Assembly: GCA_036346405.1 (NCBI GenBank)
Contig: CM070548.1
Span: 60,324,611-60,388,610 of the forward strand
Length of the DNA: 64,000 bases
Source: Phyllostachys edulis
Taxonomy: Eukaryota; Streptophyta; Magnoliopsida; Poales; Poaceae
Reading direction: 5' to 3'
In this document: piece by piece, positions 11,830-19,999 of the stretch
Numbering within the stretch: position 1 is the first letter of the stretch
How the letters are laid out: each line of letters begins with the position of its first letter
Program-made: the position numbers and the translations under genes
Notes under the pieces: model-generated
What the model saw: only the letters and a program-made list of their open reading frames with translations
Told to the model about the DNA's origin: nothing
The model's database searches: none

Positions 11830-13425
11830 TTTTGTCACGGTTGAGGCAAGTGCAAGTAGTATTATTGAGTGGTTATATTTCATAATTGTTGATGATTGCT
11901 GCTTGGTAATGTGATGAGCATGAATGCCATAATTTAATGATGATGTTTTTATGATGATGCTTATGTGATGAAGCTTACATGGAAATGTTTACATGGCGAT
12001 GCATGCTATTGTTTATGTGATGACGCTTACATGGTAGTGTTTACATGAGGATACTTACATGGCAATGTTTAAATGATGATGTGTACATGGTAATGGTTTC
12101 ATGATTGATGGTAATAATGATGGGACAATGTGAGCAATGAGGCTACCTTGTTAATGATGAATCATGATAATGATAATGGACATGCGCATTTGCATTTCTA
12201 TATGTTCATTTCTGAACCTTGGACTACGTGGTAGCCAAGGGGTTGTTTCCTTGAGGTCCCCGTCAGGCATTGAATGGGCAATAGGTCCCCATCATGCATT
12301 GGACGGGCTTTGGCCCCTACACTCGTGAAAAGTCATGTAACTAGTCCGGTGAGGTCGGTGAGAAAGTTACATGATTTGGAGTGTGGGCTTTGGATCCCTA
12401 TGCCTAGAGGGCACAGGCTTAGAGTATGTATCGACGGATACACTACTCGGCATTACCGGTAATTGCAAATATGTGAAGAATGTGCATTCATGACATGATC
12501 ATTGCATTTCTGCATAAGATGGATCTGTTTGTTTAGCATTCAATGATGTGTTCATGATGGGATTGTTTGTTCCCTCTGACTGATTATGATGCTATCATAA
12601 GAAATGGGTTTGTGGTATATAATGCTGTTATTCATGATGGAATTGTTTAATCCCTTTGACTACTTATGATGCTATGTTTGATTTGCTATTGCACTTTGCT
12701 GAGTCCTGGACTCACACTTGATGTGTTGTGCTTGCTAGGTACCTCTCGAGGCAGCGACATGCATGGGAAGGTGTAGACTTGGTGCACGTCACATAAACAC
12801 AAACCACAATGAATAAACTAGTCCAATTATCCGCAATTCATATTCTTGATAATTGTTTTAGTTTCAGTTTGTGATCATCCTTCGTGGTGGGTGTTTGATT
12901 GTGATCATGGACGAATCAGCTATGTTCTAAATTCCTCGTGGTTTAAGTTCATTTAATTCTAGTTGTTGAATTAGAAAGTTCGAGTTGTTTATTCAACCAT
13001 CCTCGTTATTTTGAGGACCTTTGATGCTTGAGTTGTATCTATTTGCTAACGGATGCCCTTTGATTTATGCTTTAGTTGTTTAGCATATTTTGGATGATCT
13101 GTGATGATTAGTTTGAAATTGGATGATTAAAAAATATTGATTGATCCTATATTAGAATGTTAGAACCCCTGGTATAGCCACCGATACAAAGGAGGTTCTG
13201 CCGAATTTTAGAGAATGGTCGTAGTTTGATTTGGCTAAAATGTTAGTTCAGTAGTAGTTTTATTTGGCTAAAATGTTAGTTCATTAATGATTAGTTGATG
13301 GTTTAAATAGATGTTGACGATTGATATTATCATTCTTTATGATATTGTTGAAATTATTCAGTATTGTTGTTGTATGTTAGACTTTTAGGTAACATCTTTG
13401 TTTCCGCATAACTGTGGTGTTATCA
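11830..13425 (+). repeat. LTR remnant, same family as the solo LTR at 61331-63669
   Basis: The right part aligns with 62940-63669. Shared blocks are CATTACCGGTAA near 12450, GAGTCCTGGACTCA near 12705, the conserved AGGTA block near 12738, and the end TTTCCGCATAACTGTGGTGTTA(T)CA. The 5' part is missing or too diverged, so the left limit is approximate. The stretch 11940-12110 holds irregular repeats of a TTACATGGxAATGTTT-like unit. Confidence 0.65.
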
Positions 13426-14151
13426 AGGCAAAGAAGGGCGAACCCGGGTGCCTTTTATAGGGCAAGCGACGCAGGATAAACAATCCCCAATTTGAGTCCG
13501 AGTTGAACACAAAAGGAAATCCCGAATTGGAAGGAGATATAGTCCGTTTGGAGGACGATGGGTTGTAGATACGGATGCGAGATAGCTAGAGATAAGATTT
13601 GGTGACAAAATCCAGAAGATTTTAGTTAGGATTTCTCCGTTGTCGTATGGAGCTCGAGTTCCAGCAATGGCAGACGAGCGGAGCTTTGTGCAAAGATGAC
13701 GACGACGCGGAGACGACGACTCGGCGGGACCTACCTGTCAGAGGGACGAAGGCGCGGGCGAGGCGGGCTCCGCGAACACGTGTTTGGGCCGCTTCGCGGG
13801 CCACGTGCGCGAAGGATTGGATTGGGCCAAAGGAATTCGGCCCGGATACTATTCCGAGATTTTAAATACCTTTTCTATTTTAGAAAATAGCAGAAATTCC
13901 AAATGGCAATAGAAAATAGCAAATGAACTTGGAAATATTATAGAAAAATCTAGAAAATATATCCAAGCACATAGAATCCAAATAAAATAGTTTTGACTAT
14001 TTTTTATGTTGACTTTAATCATATTAAATTACTTTGATATACAAAGTCCATGTCTAAGCTTTTGAATTAAACTCAAATAAATTCAAATGGTGAATTTTCC
14101 CCTACTAACTATTCAAAAGATTTTTGAAGCTCAGAAAATTGGGATGTTACA
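13426..14151 (-). repeat. Truncated chromovirus LTR in reverse orientation
   Basis: On the minus strand it starts TGTAACATCCCAATTTTCTG at 14151 and matches the start of the LTR at 55507 over about 100 bp. It has a promoter-like CCCTATAAAAGG near 13455 (minus) and GC-rich leader sequence, then stops where it meets the opposite LTR remnant. It lacks its own 3' half. Confidence 0.7.
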
Positions 14152-14657
14152 TATAGTTCCTAGCTCTTGTATTTCATCTAAGGTTAGCATATCCACCTCT
14201 TGTGATGATTTGCTTGATATTTTTGTTGCTCCAAAATAGATACTCCCTCCGTTCATAAATACATGACGTTTGACCAAGCGAGCAGTCAAACTTATATAAC
14301 TTTGACCATTACTTTTCATATGATTTTGTTAGTAAAAAATTACAAAATTATTATATTATGAAAATATTTATCATGACAAATCTAATAATACTATTCACTC
14401 ATGATCAATCTAAATAGTTTTTCATATATTATTAGTCAAAGCTAGATAAATTTGACTGTAGTCAAACGTTATGTATTTATGAACGGAGGGAGTACTTATA
14501 TTTCCTCTATGCTTTGTGATACTAATCTTATAGAGAAAAACAAAGAGCTTAAGGACCAAGTCACCAAATTAGCTAATGACTTGGAAAGAAGTTTCAATGG
14601 AATGGCCACTCTCGATGAGATATTGACATGTTACACAATGCAGGCCGACCCACTTTA
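14152..14657 (+). pseudogene. Retrotransposon gag remnant split by a MITE
   Basis: The plus-strand peptide CISSKVSISTSCDDLLDIFV (14165-14240) continues beyond the MITE as LCDTNLIEKNKELKDQVTKL (14510-14575). This Cys/Asp-rich plus coiled-coil style resembles Gag-like regions of rice LTR elements. No longer ORF remains, and the family is uncertain. Confidence 0.45.
14243..14492. mobile_element. Stowaway-type MITE, 250 bp
   Basis: Terminal inverted repeats start CTCCCTCCGTTCATAAATAC and match the reverse complement of the right end (GTATTTATGAACGGAGGGAG, with one mismatch). TA target duplications are at 14241-14242 and 14493-14494. The element is AT-rich and non-coding, so it would need a Tc1/mariner transposase in trans. 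Confidence 0.95.
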
Positions 14658-15074
14658 AAACGCTAGGTGCTTGGTGGGTGTTACATTGCCGGACGGTGTA
14701 CAGTGCGACACAGGTGGTCAGTATGCGAGGCAGGAAGCAAAACGGAGTCCGAAGCGCAGTGAGCGATTCCCGGATTTAGAGTGGGTTCGGTGATTGGGTG
14801 ACCTCCTGGCGGCCAGCTGCTGTTGGGCCCACCTGGCAATCCGATTGAGAAGAGTGGTTTAAGTAGTGGTCCCGTTTTTTCTGTTATGGTATGATGGATG
14901 TAAACTCTGAACTTCGTTATCCGCTCTGTCTTCTCTAAACTTCCCCTCTCCCCTGCTGTTCTTCCCCAAATACGATCGAAAATACCTGTAGAACTCTTAT
15001 GATGCTATTCGAATACAACTAATCGGTAGAGGTCAGTAACAGTGGGGTAACGTGGACAACTTCGTGGGTTGTTT
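14658..15074. other. Non-coding stretch, no feature recognised
   Basis: Moderately GC-rich sequence with no supported gene or repeat. Its last five bases (TGTTT) are the target duplication of the next element. Confidence 0.4.
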
Positions 15075-15436
15075 TGTCACGTACCCAATTGGATGAACTC
15101 AAATGCACAGCCTGGGCAAGAGAATATGATCTGATACAAACACGATACACAAGTTTTTGAGGATACAACTTGGGGGAAATTAGAAGCTAGACTGGGAGAA
15201 GCAATTTGGGGGCTGGGGATTTAGAGAAAGGATTTGGGGAAGAGTAGCAATGGGGAAGAAGAACAATAGAGGGGAGAAGGGAGCCGGCGTATCTAATGTT
15301 GTTCAATGCCCCCTGGTTTGCTGTTGCTCTTCTTTTTTGTAGTGCCCTCTGCCTCCAACTTGGGCCATGACCAAGTCCAGCCCAAGTACGCACAACCCAT
15401 GGACAAAGCCCAATGAAGGTCCGCCGGTCCGTGACA
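15075..15436 (-). repeat. 3' LTR of the gene-transducing element
   Basis: 362 bp, TGTCACGTACCC ... GGTCCGTGACA. By hand count it differs from the other LTR by about 14 substitutions, all transitions, and one 11-bp indel. Confidence 0.95.
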
Positions 15437-15449
15437 TTCCTCCCTCCTT
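15437..15449 (-). promoter_or_regulatory. Polypurine tract of the transducing element
   Basis: On the minus strand, AAGGAGGGAGGAA directly precedes the 3' LTR TGTCAC. This is the expected plus-strand primer site. Confidence 0.8.
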
Positions 15450-15504
15450 GAATTTCGGCTTGCCCCCAAGCCGATACAATGAAAAGTTAGATGTGCGGGA
15501 AGAT

Positions 15505-16281
15505 CCTGGAATTAACCTCTTGAAGGAAGTCGGCCACTCCTTTCCGTTCAGGACACCGGAAACCAGCACTCTCAAAGAATTCGAGAATGTTCTCCGTGGC
15601 CCATGGTAAACGGTGTACCCTTCGATAGCGTAATGATGTCATCGAATAGATTGTAGGTCTCGGTGGAGGCCGGAGGAGGTGAGATCATCATCGTAGCACT
15701 CATCACATGGACCATCATCGATGTATTTGACAATCAAACGTGCTAGAACTATCAAGTCCGTAGATATTTCATCCATGAACAAAGTCATTGTAGGTCCGCT
15801 AGCATCTCCCGGTTGTCACGCGTTTCTTTTGCCCGCCAGAAATGCCTCTTTTCATCTCACCACCAACAATTATATCAGCACAATTGTCAATCCCAAGCAC
15901 CTTGAGAATAAGATCTGCATTTTGTTCCCGTCTTGCTAATTCTGAGAGCATATCATATCTGGCACCAATGCCTAGACATCGTCTTGAAAAGTCCAATCTC
16001 TCTCTTACTGTCATTTCTGGATTGTGCGGATCATACTGACTAACATATGCACTAGTCCTCTCAGGATATAACTCGGAAAATGTATGACCACAATATGTGA
16101 CCTTGCCAGACACCTTGAGATTTTTATCATGCTTCCTAGTTAGTGCTCGCATAAGTGTGCTTTTCCCTGATGATGGAGGTCCGAGGAGAAGTGTCAACCT
16201 CGATGGCTTGAGAATGCCGCTGACATCTTCGAGTATCTTAATCGTCCTCTTGTTCGACGAACCAAATAGGGTAACAAGTCC
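15505..16281 (-). pseudogene. Captured PDR-type (ABCG) ABC transporter fragment
   Basis: The minus-strand peptide gives Walker A GPPSSGKST (about 16156-16182), then the ABC signature in GEMKRGISGGQKKRVTTG (about 15808-15860). After frameshifts it gives Walker B-like MTLFMDEISTGLDSSS (about 15760) and finally ILEFFESAGFRCPERKGVAD (about 15520-15580). This is the order found in the first nucleotide-binding domain of plant full-size PDR/ABCG pumps. Those proteins are plasma-membrane exporters, but this piece lacks all membrane domains. Several indels break the frame between 15610 and 15800. The host-gene introns expected in this span appear to be absent, suggesting capture from spliced RNA. Confidence 0.85.
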
Positions 16282-16490
16282 CTTTCCAAACATATCTCCC
16301 TCTGCAACTTCCATATATACCTGCTCATTCCCATTTACTGTCGTTAGCATATTCACTGCTCTTGAAACTATTACGCAGCTATCTACTGCCCTTTCCTTCT
16401 GCAATATTATATCTTCCTTTGGTGCAAAATAATCAGTCGGCATTATCATGACTAATTCTGCAATGAGACTGTTGGATACTCCATGGAAGA
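16282..16490 (-). pseudogene. Captured K+ channel cyclic-nucleotide-binding domain fragment
   Basis: The peptide VSNSLIAELV, DYFAPKEDIILQKE and EQVYMEVAEGDMFG resembles the start of the cNMP-binding domain of plant Shaker K+ channels (AKT/KAT family), where the order is a GVSN helix, then PPKEDIILQ, then a VSG-AV strand. It runs in frame into the ABC-transporter piece with no spacer, as in a template-switch junction. The pore and voltage sensor are absent. Confidence 0.7.
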
Positions 16491-16849
16491 GGTCCTCGGA
16501 TGCAGCTGCAAACCCAGATTTCATAATCATTCCAGGCCACATGTGTGCAGAAAGAGCTCCAAAGAGTCGCTCTAAGCCTTGTCCCATCAATTCATAGCCA
16601 TATATGTTACTAAAAAGATCATGCATCACAATCTTATCCCAGTGGATGAAATACGGTCCTCTATTGTAAACTGATGGTAACTGAATATTTAACTTGTGGT
16701 TCCAGCTTTGCTCTACCTTGCAGTCGAGTGTCCAGATCTGCAGCTTCTCTATAAACCCAGAAACTCTTCTGATTTGAGCCAGACACTTTCCCATCAATGT
16801 CTGTGATCTGGTAATGCAGAAGATCCCCAAGTGCACAATTTGCAACATC
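16491..16849 (-). other. Unidentified captured segment inside the transducing element
   Basis: Open on the minus strand in two frames (for example FIHWDKIVMHDLFSNIYGYE near 16620, and QITDIDGKVSGSNQKSFWVY near 16790). I do not recognise the source. Position between two captured gene pieces suggests one or two further transduced fragments. Confidence 0.4.
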
Positions 16850-17431
16850 AACTGCTGAAAGAGCAAATTCTGCCTCCGTTTTGCTGGTAGGAATAGGCCT
16901 AGCCATGATCTCTGTGAAGTTCACAAACTAGAAATTATCACATGCACGAGAAGGTATGTTGTCATCAAATTGCCTCATCATGTCCCATGGCCCATCGCCG
17001 ACTCCCACAAGCACAATTGACAAAGGGTAGTCACTAGCTCTCATAATGGCATCTATAGTCTCCCTTTCTTGTGGGCTCAACTGGCCATTACCTGTGTCAA
17101 CACTGCGTGTAACCTGTCCATCTGCTATTATAAGCAGGACATGACATTGGCCACCACTACTATCCACAATTCCAATAGCTATCTCAATCATAGGTGCAAA
17201 TGAAGTGGGACCGGCTAAACAAAGTTGTGGAACAATTTCTCTGTAACGGTCAAGTGCTTGTTCGAATCCATCACAAGGTCGGTTGTCAGGATATAAGCTA
17301 AATACACTCTGATCATGAGTAGTAGCATTGCCAAATCCAAAGCATGGTATCAGGTTTTCATCATCAAATCGTGAGAGGGTTCTCCCTATGATGGATATAG
17401 CTTGCTCATATGGGTTTGGAGTATCTCCCAC
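16850..17431 (-). pseudogene. Captured RGLG (copine-like E3 ligase) fragment
   Basis: The peptide starts VGDTPNPYEQAISIIGRTLS and runs through IPCFGFGNATTHDQSVF, then VLLIIADGQVTRSVDT, to VGVGDGPWDMMRQFDDNIPS. This is the copine/VWA domain of plant RGLG ubiquitin ligases. The reading frame is then cut by one TAG at about 16928, where the family has Gln (CAG to TAG), and resumes as FVNFTEIMARPIPTS. The RING domain is absent. Plant RGLG genes have many introns and none is visible here, so the donor was probably a spliced transcript. Confidence 0.9.
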
Positions 17432-17491
17432 CTGAATAATAGCAACCCCACTAGCTAGCTTTGCTCTTGATACATGCCATTGCCACTGCTG

Positions 17492-17662
17492 AGAAACATT
17501 AGCTGGTGAGGCACTTCGCAGCAAAGAGCTCTGGCCATCAACAGTGCCTGCACCTTGGATGGTGAAGCCATGCAGCCACTTGAAGTTGATCCACTGCAGA
17601 AGCCTCGTGGGCCAGTAACCCATATCTGGAGGAGCTAACAAAGTGCCAACTATCTGAAATTC
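17492..17662 (-). pseudogene. Captured polygalacturonase (GH28) fragment
   Basis: The peptide VGTLLAPPDMGYWP, WINFKWLHGFTIQGAGTVDG and SSLLRSASPANVSQ fits the N-terminal half of plant GH28 pectin-degrading enzymes (GTLLAP and GTVDGQ motifs). The catalytic Asp motifs of GH28 lie further downstream and are not present. It is fused in one frame with the pieces on either side. Confidence 0.7.
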
Positions 17663-17941
17663 CCCATAATCCCAATATAGCAATAGTAGTTGTTCTACCC
17701 ATATCACTCCATGCACAAGTGAATTGAGCACACCCATTTCAGCAATAGTGAATGTCGTCATCCATGACTTGATTCCTGCCTGTTTGTGGGACCACTCGAG
17801 CAAAGTCCCATGCCCTTGAGGTGGTGGCCATAGGGGCATCCACGGCACTCCACCTTGATAGCAGTCGAACCACTGCCTTGGCATCGGTTGTAACTCAGCT
17901 CTGCCTCCTGCAATCTCCACTTGCGCAAGTGGTGGCCATTG
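17663..17941 (-). other. Unidentified linker segment in the chimeric ORF
   Basis: About 93 codons, in frame with neighbours, rich in Trp and Pro (WFDCYQGGVPWMPLWPPPQG). I do not recognise a source gene. It may be another captured piece or UTR read through. Confidence 0.4.
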
Positions 17942-18238
17942 GAAGCAGTGCTCGGTGATGGATGCAGCAATTTTAGCACCAAACCCTCCAGTGATTGGAG
18001 CCTCATGGCTAACAAGAAGTTTTCCAGTTTTGCTAACTGAGGCCTCTACTGTTTCCTTGTCCCATGGAATCAGTGTTTTTAGATCTATGAGCTCACAAGA
18101 AATTCCATCCTTTGCAGCATCTTCACATGCTGGTTCCAGTACTGCAAGTTGAGCTCCCCAACCATTAAGTGTTATATTACCTCCTTTGCGAATCACTTCT
18201 GCCTGAGATAAGGGCAGCATATAATCCTCCTCAGAATC
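17942..18238 (-). pseudogene. Captured branched-chain keto acid dehydrogenase E1-beta fragment
   Basis: The peptide SEEDYMLPLSQAEVIRKGG, WGAQLAVLEPACEDAAKDGI, LIDLKTLIPWDKETVEASV and LLVSHEAPITGGFGAKIAAS fits the C-terminal transketolase-type domain of the mitochondrial 2-oxoisovalerate dehydrogenase beta subunit. The part needed for thiamine-diphosphate binding and the targeting peptide are absent. It forms the N-terminus of the 430-codon chimeric ORF (18220-16928). Confidence 0.9.
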
Positions 18239-18246
18239 GCAGGTAC

Positions 18247-18969
18247 CTACGTGGTCCCAGCGGCATCAGGACGCCGCTGGGCATCGCACAGGGTCGGGGA
18301 AGGTGTGGACTGCCCGAGCCTTGTGCGTAGTGTCTCATTCAACTCGGTCACCATCCTTAAGCATCTGTCTTTCTGCTCGTCGAACATGGCTTCCCAGTCC
18401 CAGCCCGATGAAGGCGACGAGACTGGTTCGGACATGGGCTCGTCGGCGCCAGCGGGGTGCGTGTCCGATGGTGAGGAACGTGCATCCGCGACGACGACCT
18501 CGGGGGCAATCGCGGAGGCCTCCGCGTCGCGTCGAGCCGTTGTAGTGGACGCAGAGTCGGGTGTCGGCGATTCCAGCAGGATATCAAGGAAGCAACAACC
18601 CTCGTAGATGCACCGACCATGGAAGGCATCTCGAGCTCGCTTCACTTCTTGCCATGATTGGAGTTGTACCATGGTCTCCACTCGGTTGGCTCTCTCAAAC
18701 ACAGTAATCTTCTCCACACCATACACCTTAAGGATCTGGTGTAGCACCTCCTTTGTCACCGGATAGAGCACATGGCTCACGATGATGCGTAGCACGTCGC
18801 CCGTGATTGCATCCTGATGGCTCGGCATTTCGCCGAACAGCTGGTGGGTGACGACGCCACTAACACCTCCATTGCTCAAATCAAGCCGCCGGTCCAAGCT
18901 ATCGCCATCAATCCCTTTGCGCACAATCTCAGCGCTAACACTCCACGAATCGGTGGCTCTGATACCAAT
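18247..18969 (-). CDS. Leader ORF with PTB-like RRM in the transducing element
   Basis: This is the first open stretch after the PBS, about 240 codons. A single RRM-like domain (about 18577-18795) reads RIIVSHVLYPVTKEVLHQIL, YGVEKITVFERANRVETMVQ and GRCIYEGCCFLDI. It resembles an RRM of plant polypyrimidine-tract-binding proteins (LYPVT..VLHQ, IY.GCC.LDI). The C-terminal half is low-complexity and Ser/Pro/Ala-rich. The ORF is open without stops, unlike its neighbours. It may be another captured fragment or the element's own Gag-like RNA-binding product. The first Met in frame lies in the LTR, so the true start is unclear. Confidence 0.6.
   Translation of the reverse strand: MGIRATDSWSVSAEIVRKGIDGDSLDRRLDLSNGGVSGVVTHQLFGEMPSHQDAITGDVLRIIVSHVLYPVTKEVLHQILKVYGVEKITVFERANRVETMVQLQSWQEVKRARDAFHGRCIYEGCCFLDILLESPTPDSASTTTARRDAEASAIAPEVVVADARSSPSDTHPAGADEPMSEPVSSPSSGWDWEAMFDEQKDRCLRMVTELNETLRTRLGQSTPSPTLCDAQRRPDAAGTT
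18955..18967 (-). promoter_or_regulatory. Initiator-Met tRNA primer-binding site
   Basis: On the minus strand, TGGTATCAGAGCC lies two bases from the 5' LTR. It is the classical complement of plant initiator tRNA-Met. Confidence 0.9.
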
Positions 18970-19320
18970 TGTCACGTACCCAATTGGATGAACTCAAATG
19001 CACAGCCTGGGCAAGAGAATATGATCTGATACAAACACGATACGCAAGTTTTTGAGGATACAACTTGGGGGAAATTAGAAACTAGACTGGGAGAAGCAAT
19101 TTGGGGGCTGGGGATTTAGAGAAAGGATTTGAGGAAGAGTAGCAATAGGAAAGAAGAACAGTAGAGGGGAGAAGGGAGCCGACGTATCTGATGTTGTTCG
19201 ATGCCCCCTGGTTTGCTGCTGCTCTTCTTTTTTGTAGTGCCCTCTGCCTCCAACTTGGGCCATGACTAAGTACACACAACCCACGGACAAAGCCCAATGA
19301 AGGTCCGCCGATCCGTGACA
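18970..19320 (-). repeat. 5' LTR of the gene-transducing element
   Basis: 351 bp, paired with 15075-15436. It is followed by the target duplication TGTTT. Confidence 0.95.
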
Positions 19321-19999
19321 TGTTTTTACAAAGCAGGCTAATGGCTTAGCGGACAAACTCATCCCACTTGCACCCCTAGTAGAGGCAGACGCATTTTCTG
19401 TTAATTTAGGATCGTAAGAACTTGATGTGCTTCCCGTGCATGAAGCATGATGCGCAAAAAGAAAAACATTGTACAAGGGGAAGAGTTCGGAACAATTGTA
19501 CAAAGACGGCTCGGTAATATCAATAGCTTACTCATTGTTTTGTTACACCACCAACTCCAGCATTGTACACCCTTCATCGCAATGTTTACACAAATTTGCA
19601 ACGACACCCAGCGTAGCACCACAAGGCCGCTATTGCATCGCAAGATGATTACTAGTTTGGAATGCAAATGGAGAAGTGCCTGAATGAGCAGACCAGCGGG
19701 ATTCATTCACGGTGAAAGCAGCACCTCAATGTCTGCTCCACCGAAGCACGGTGCTGAAACAAACTGGCCACCAGTCTCCACAACAAAATGCGAATTCCGA
19801 GTGGGTATCAATATGAACTCCTGCCCTGTCTTCTCTCCCCGATGATGTAGATTATGATGAAAGCAGCCCAGCTCTTTACATTTTGCAATGAGCATTTGCT
19901 GTCACATTTTCGCTTCACATTCAGAACACCGCTCCAGGCATTTCGGATGTCACATTTTCACTTTTGTAACACGTCTTACGGCTGATCCATGTTTAGAAC
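19321..19999 (-). other. E2F 3' flank, probable 3' UTR
   Basis: Downstream of the E2F stop codon on the minus strand, with no convincing ORF or TE. By position it should contain the 3' UTR and poly(A) site of the E2F gene. I did not find one poly(A) signal that stands out. Confidence 0.45.

Larger units (their letters stand above)
15075..19320 (-). mobile_element. Non-autonomous LTR retrotransposon carrying fragments of at least six host genes
   Basis: A complete 4,246-bp element. LTRs are 15075-15436 and 18970-19320, with TGTCAC...GTGACA ends. The 5-bp target duplication TGTTT is at 15070-15074 and 19321-19325. An initiator-Met PBS lies beside the right LTR, and a purine tract (AAGGAGGGAGGAA on the minus strand) beside the left LTR. 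The sense strand is therefore minus. No integrase, RT or protease is seen. The interior instead holds, from 5' to 3': an RRM segment, BCKDH E1-beta, polygalacturonase, RGLG/copine, K+ channel and PDR ABC-transporter fragments, all in sense orientation. This matches the type of gene-transducing elements known from maize Bs1. Proteins for its movement must come from another element. Confidence 0.9.

Noticed and set aside
11940..12110. Possible satellite with ATG-rich units
   Set aside because: The TTACATGG-type units are irregular and short, part of a diverged LTR. Too weak to call a satellite.
15075..19320. Helitron or Pack-MULE as the agent of gene capture
   Set aside because: LTR pair with TGTCAC/GTGACA ends, PBS, PPT and a 5-bp TSD identify an LTR retrotransposon. 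No long TIRs, 9-bp TSD or CTRR hairpin end are present.
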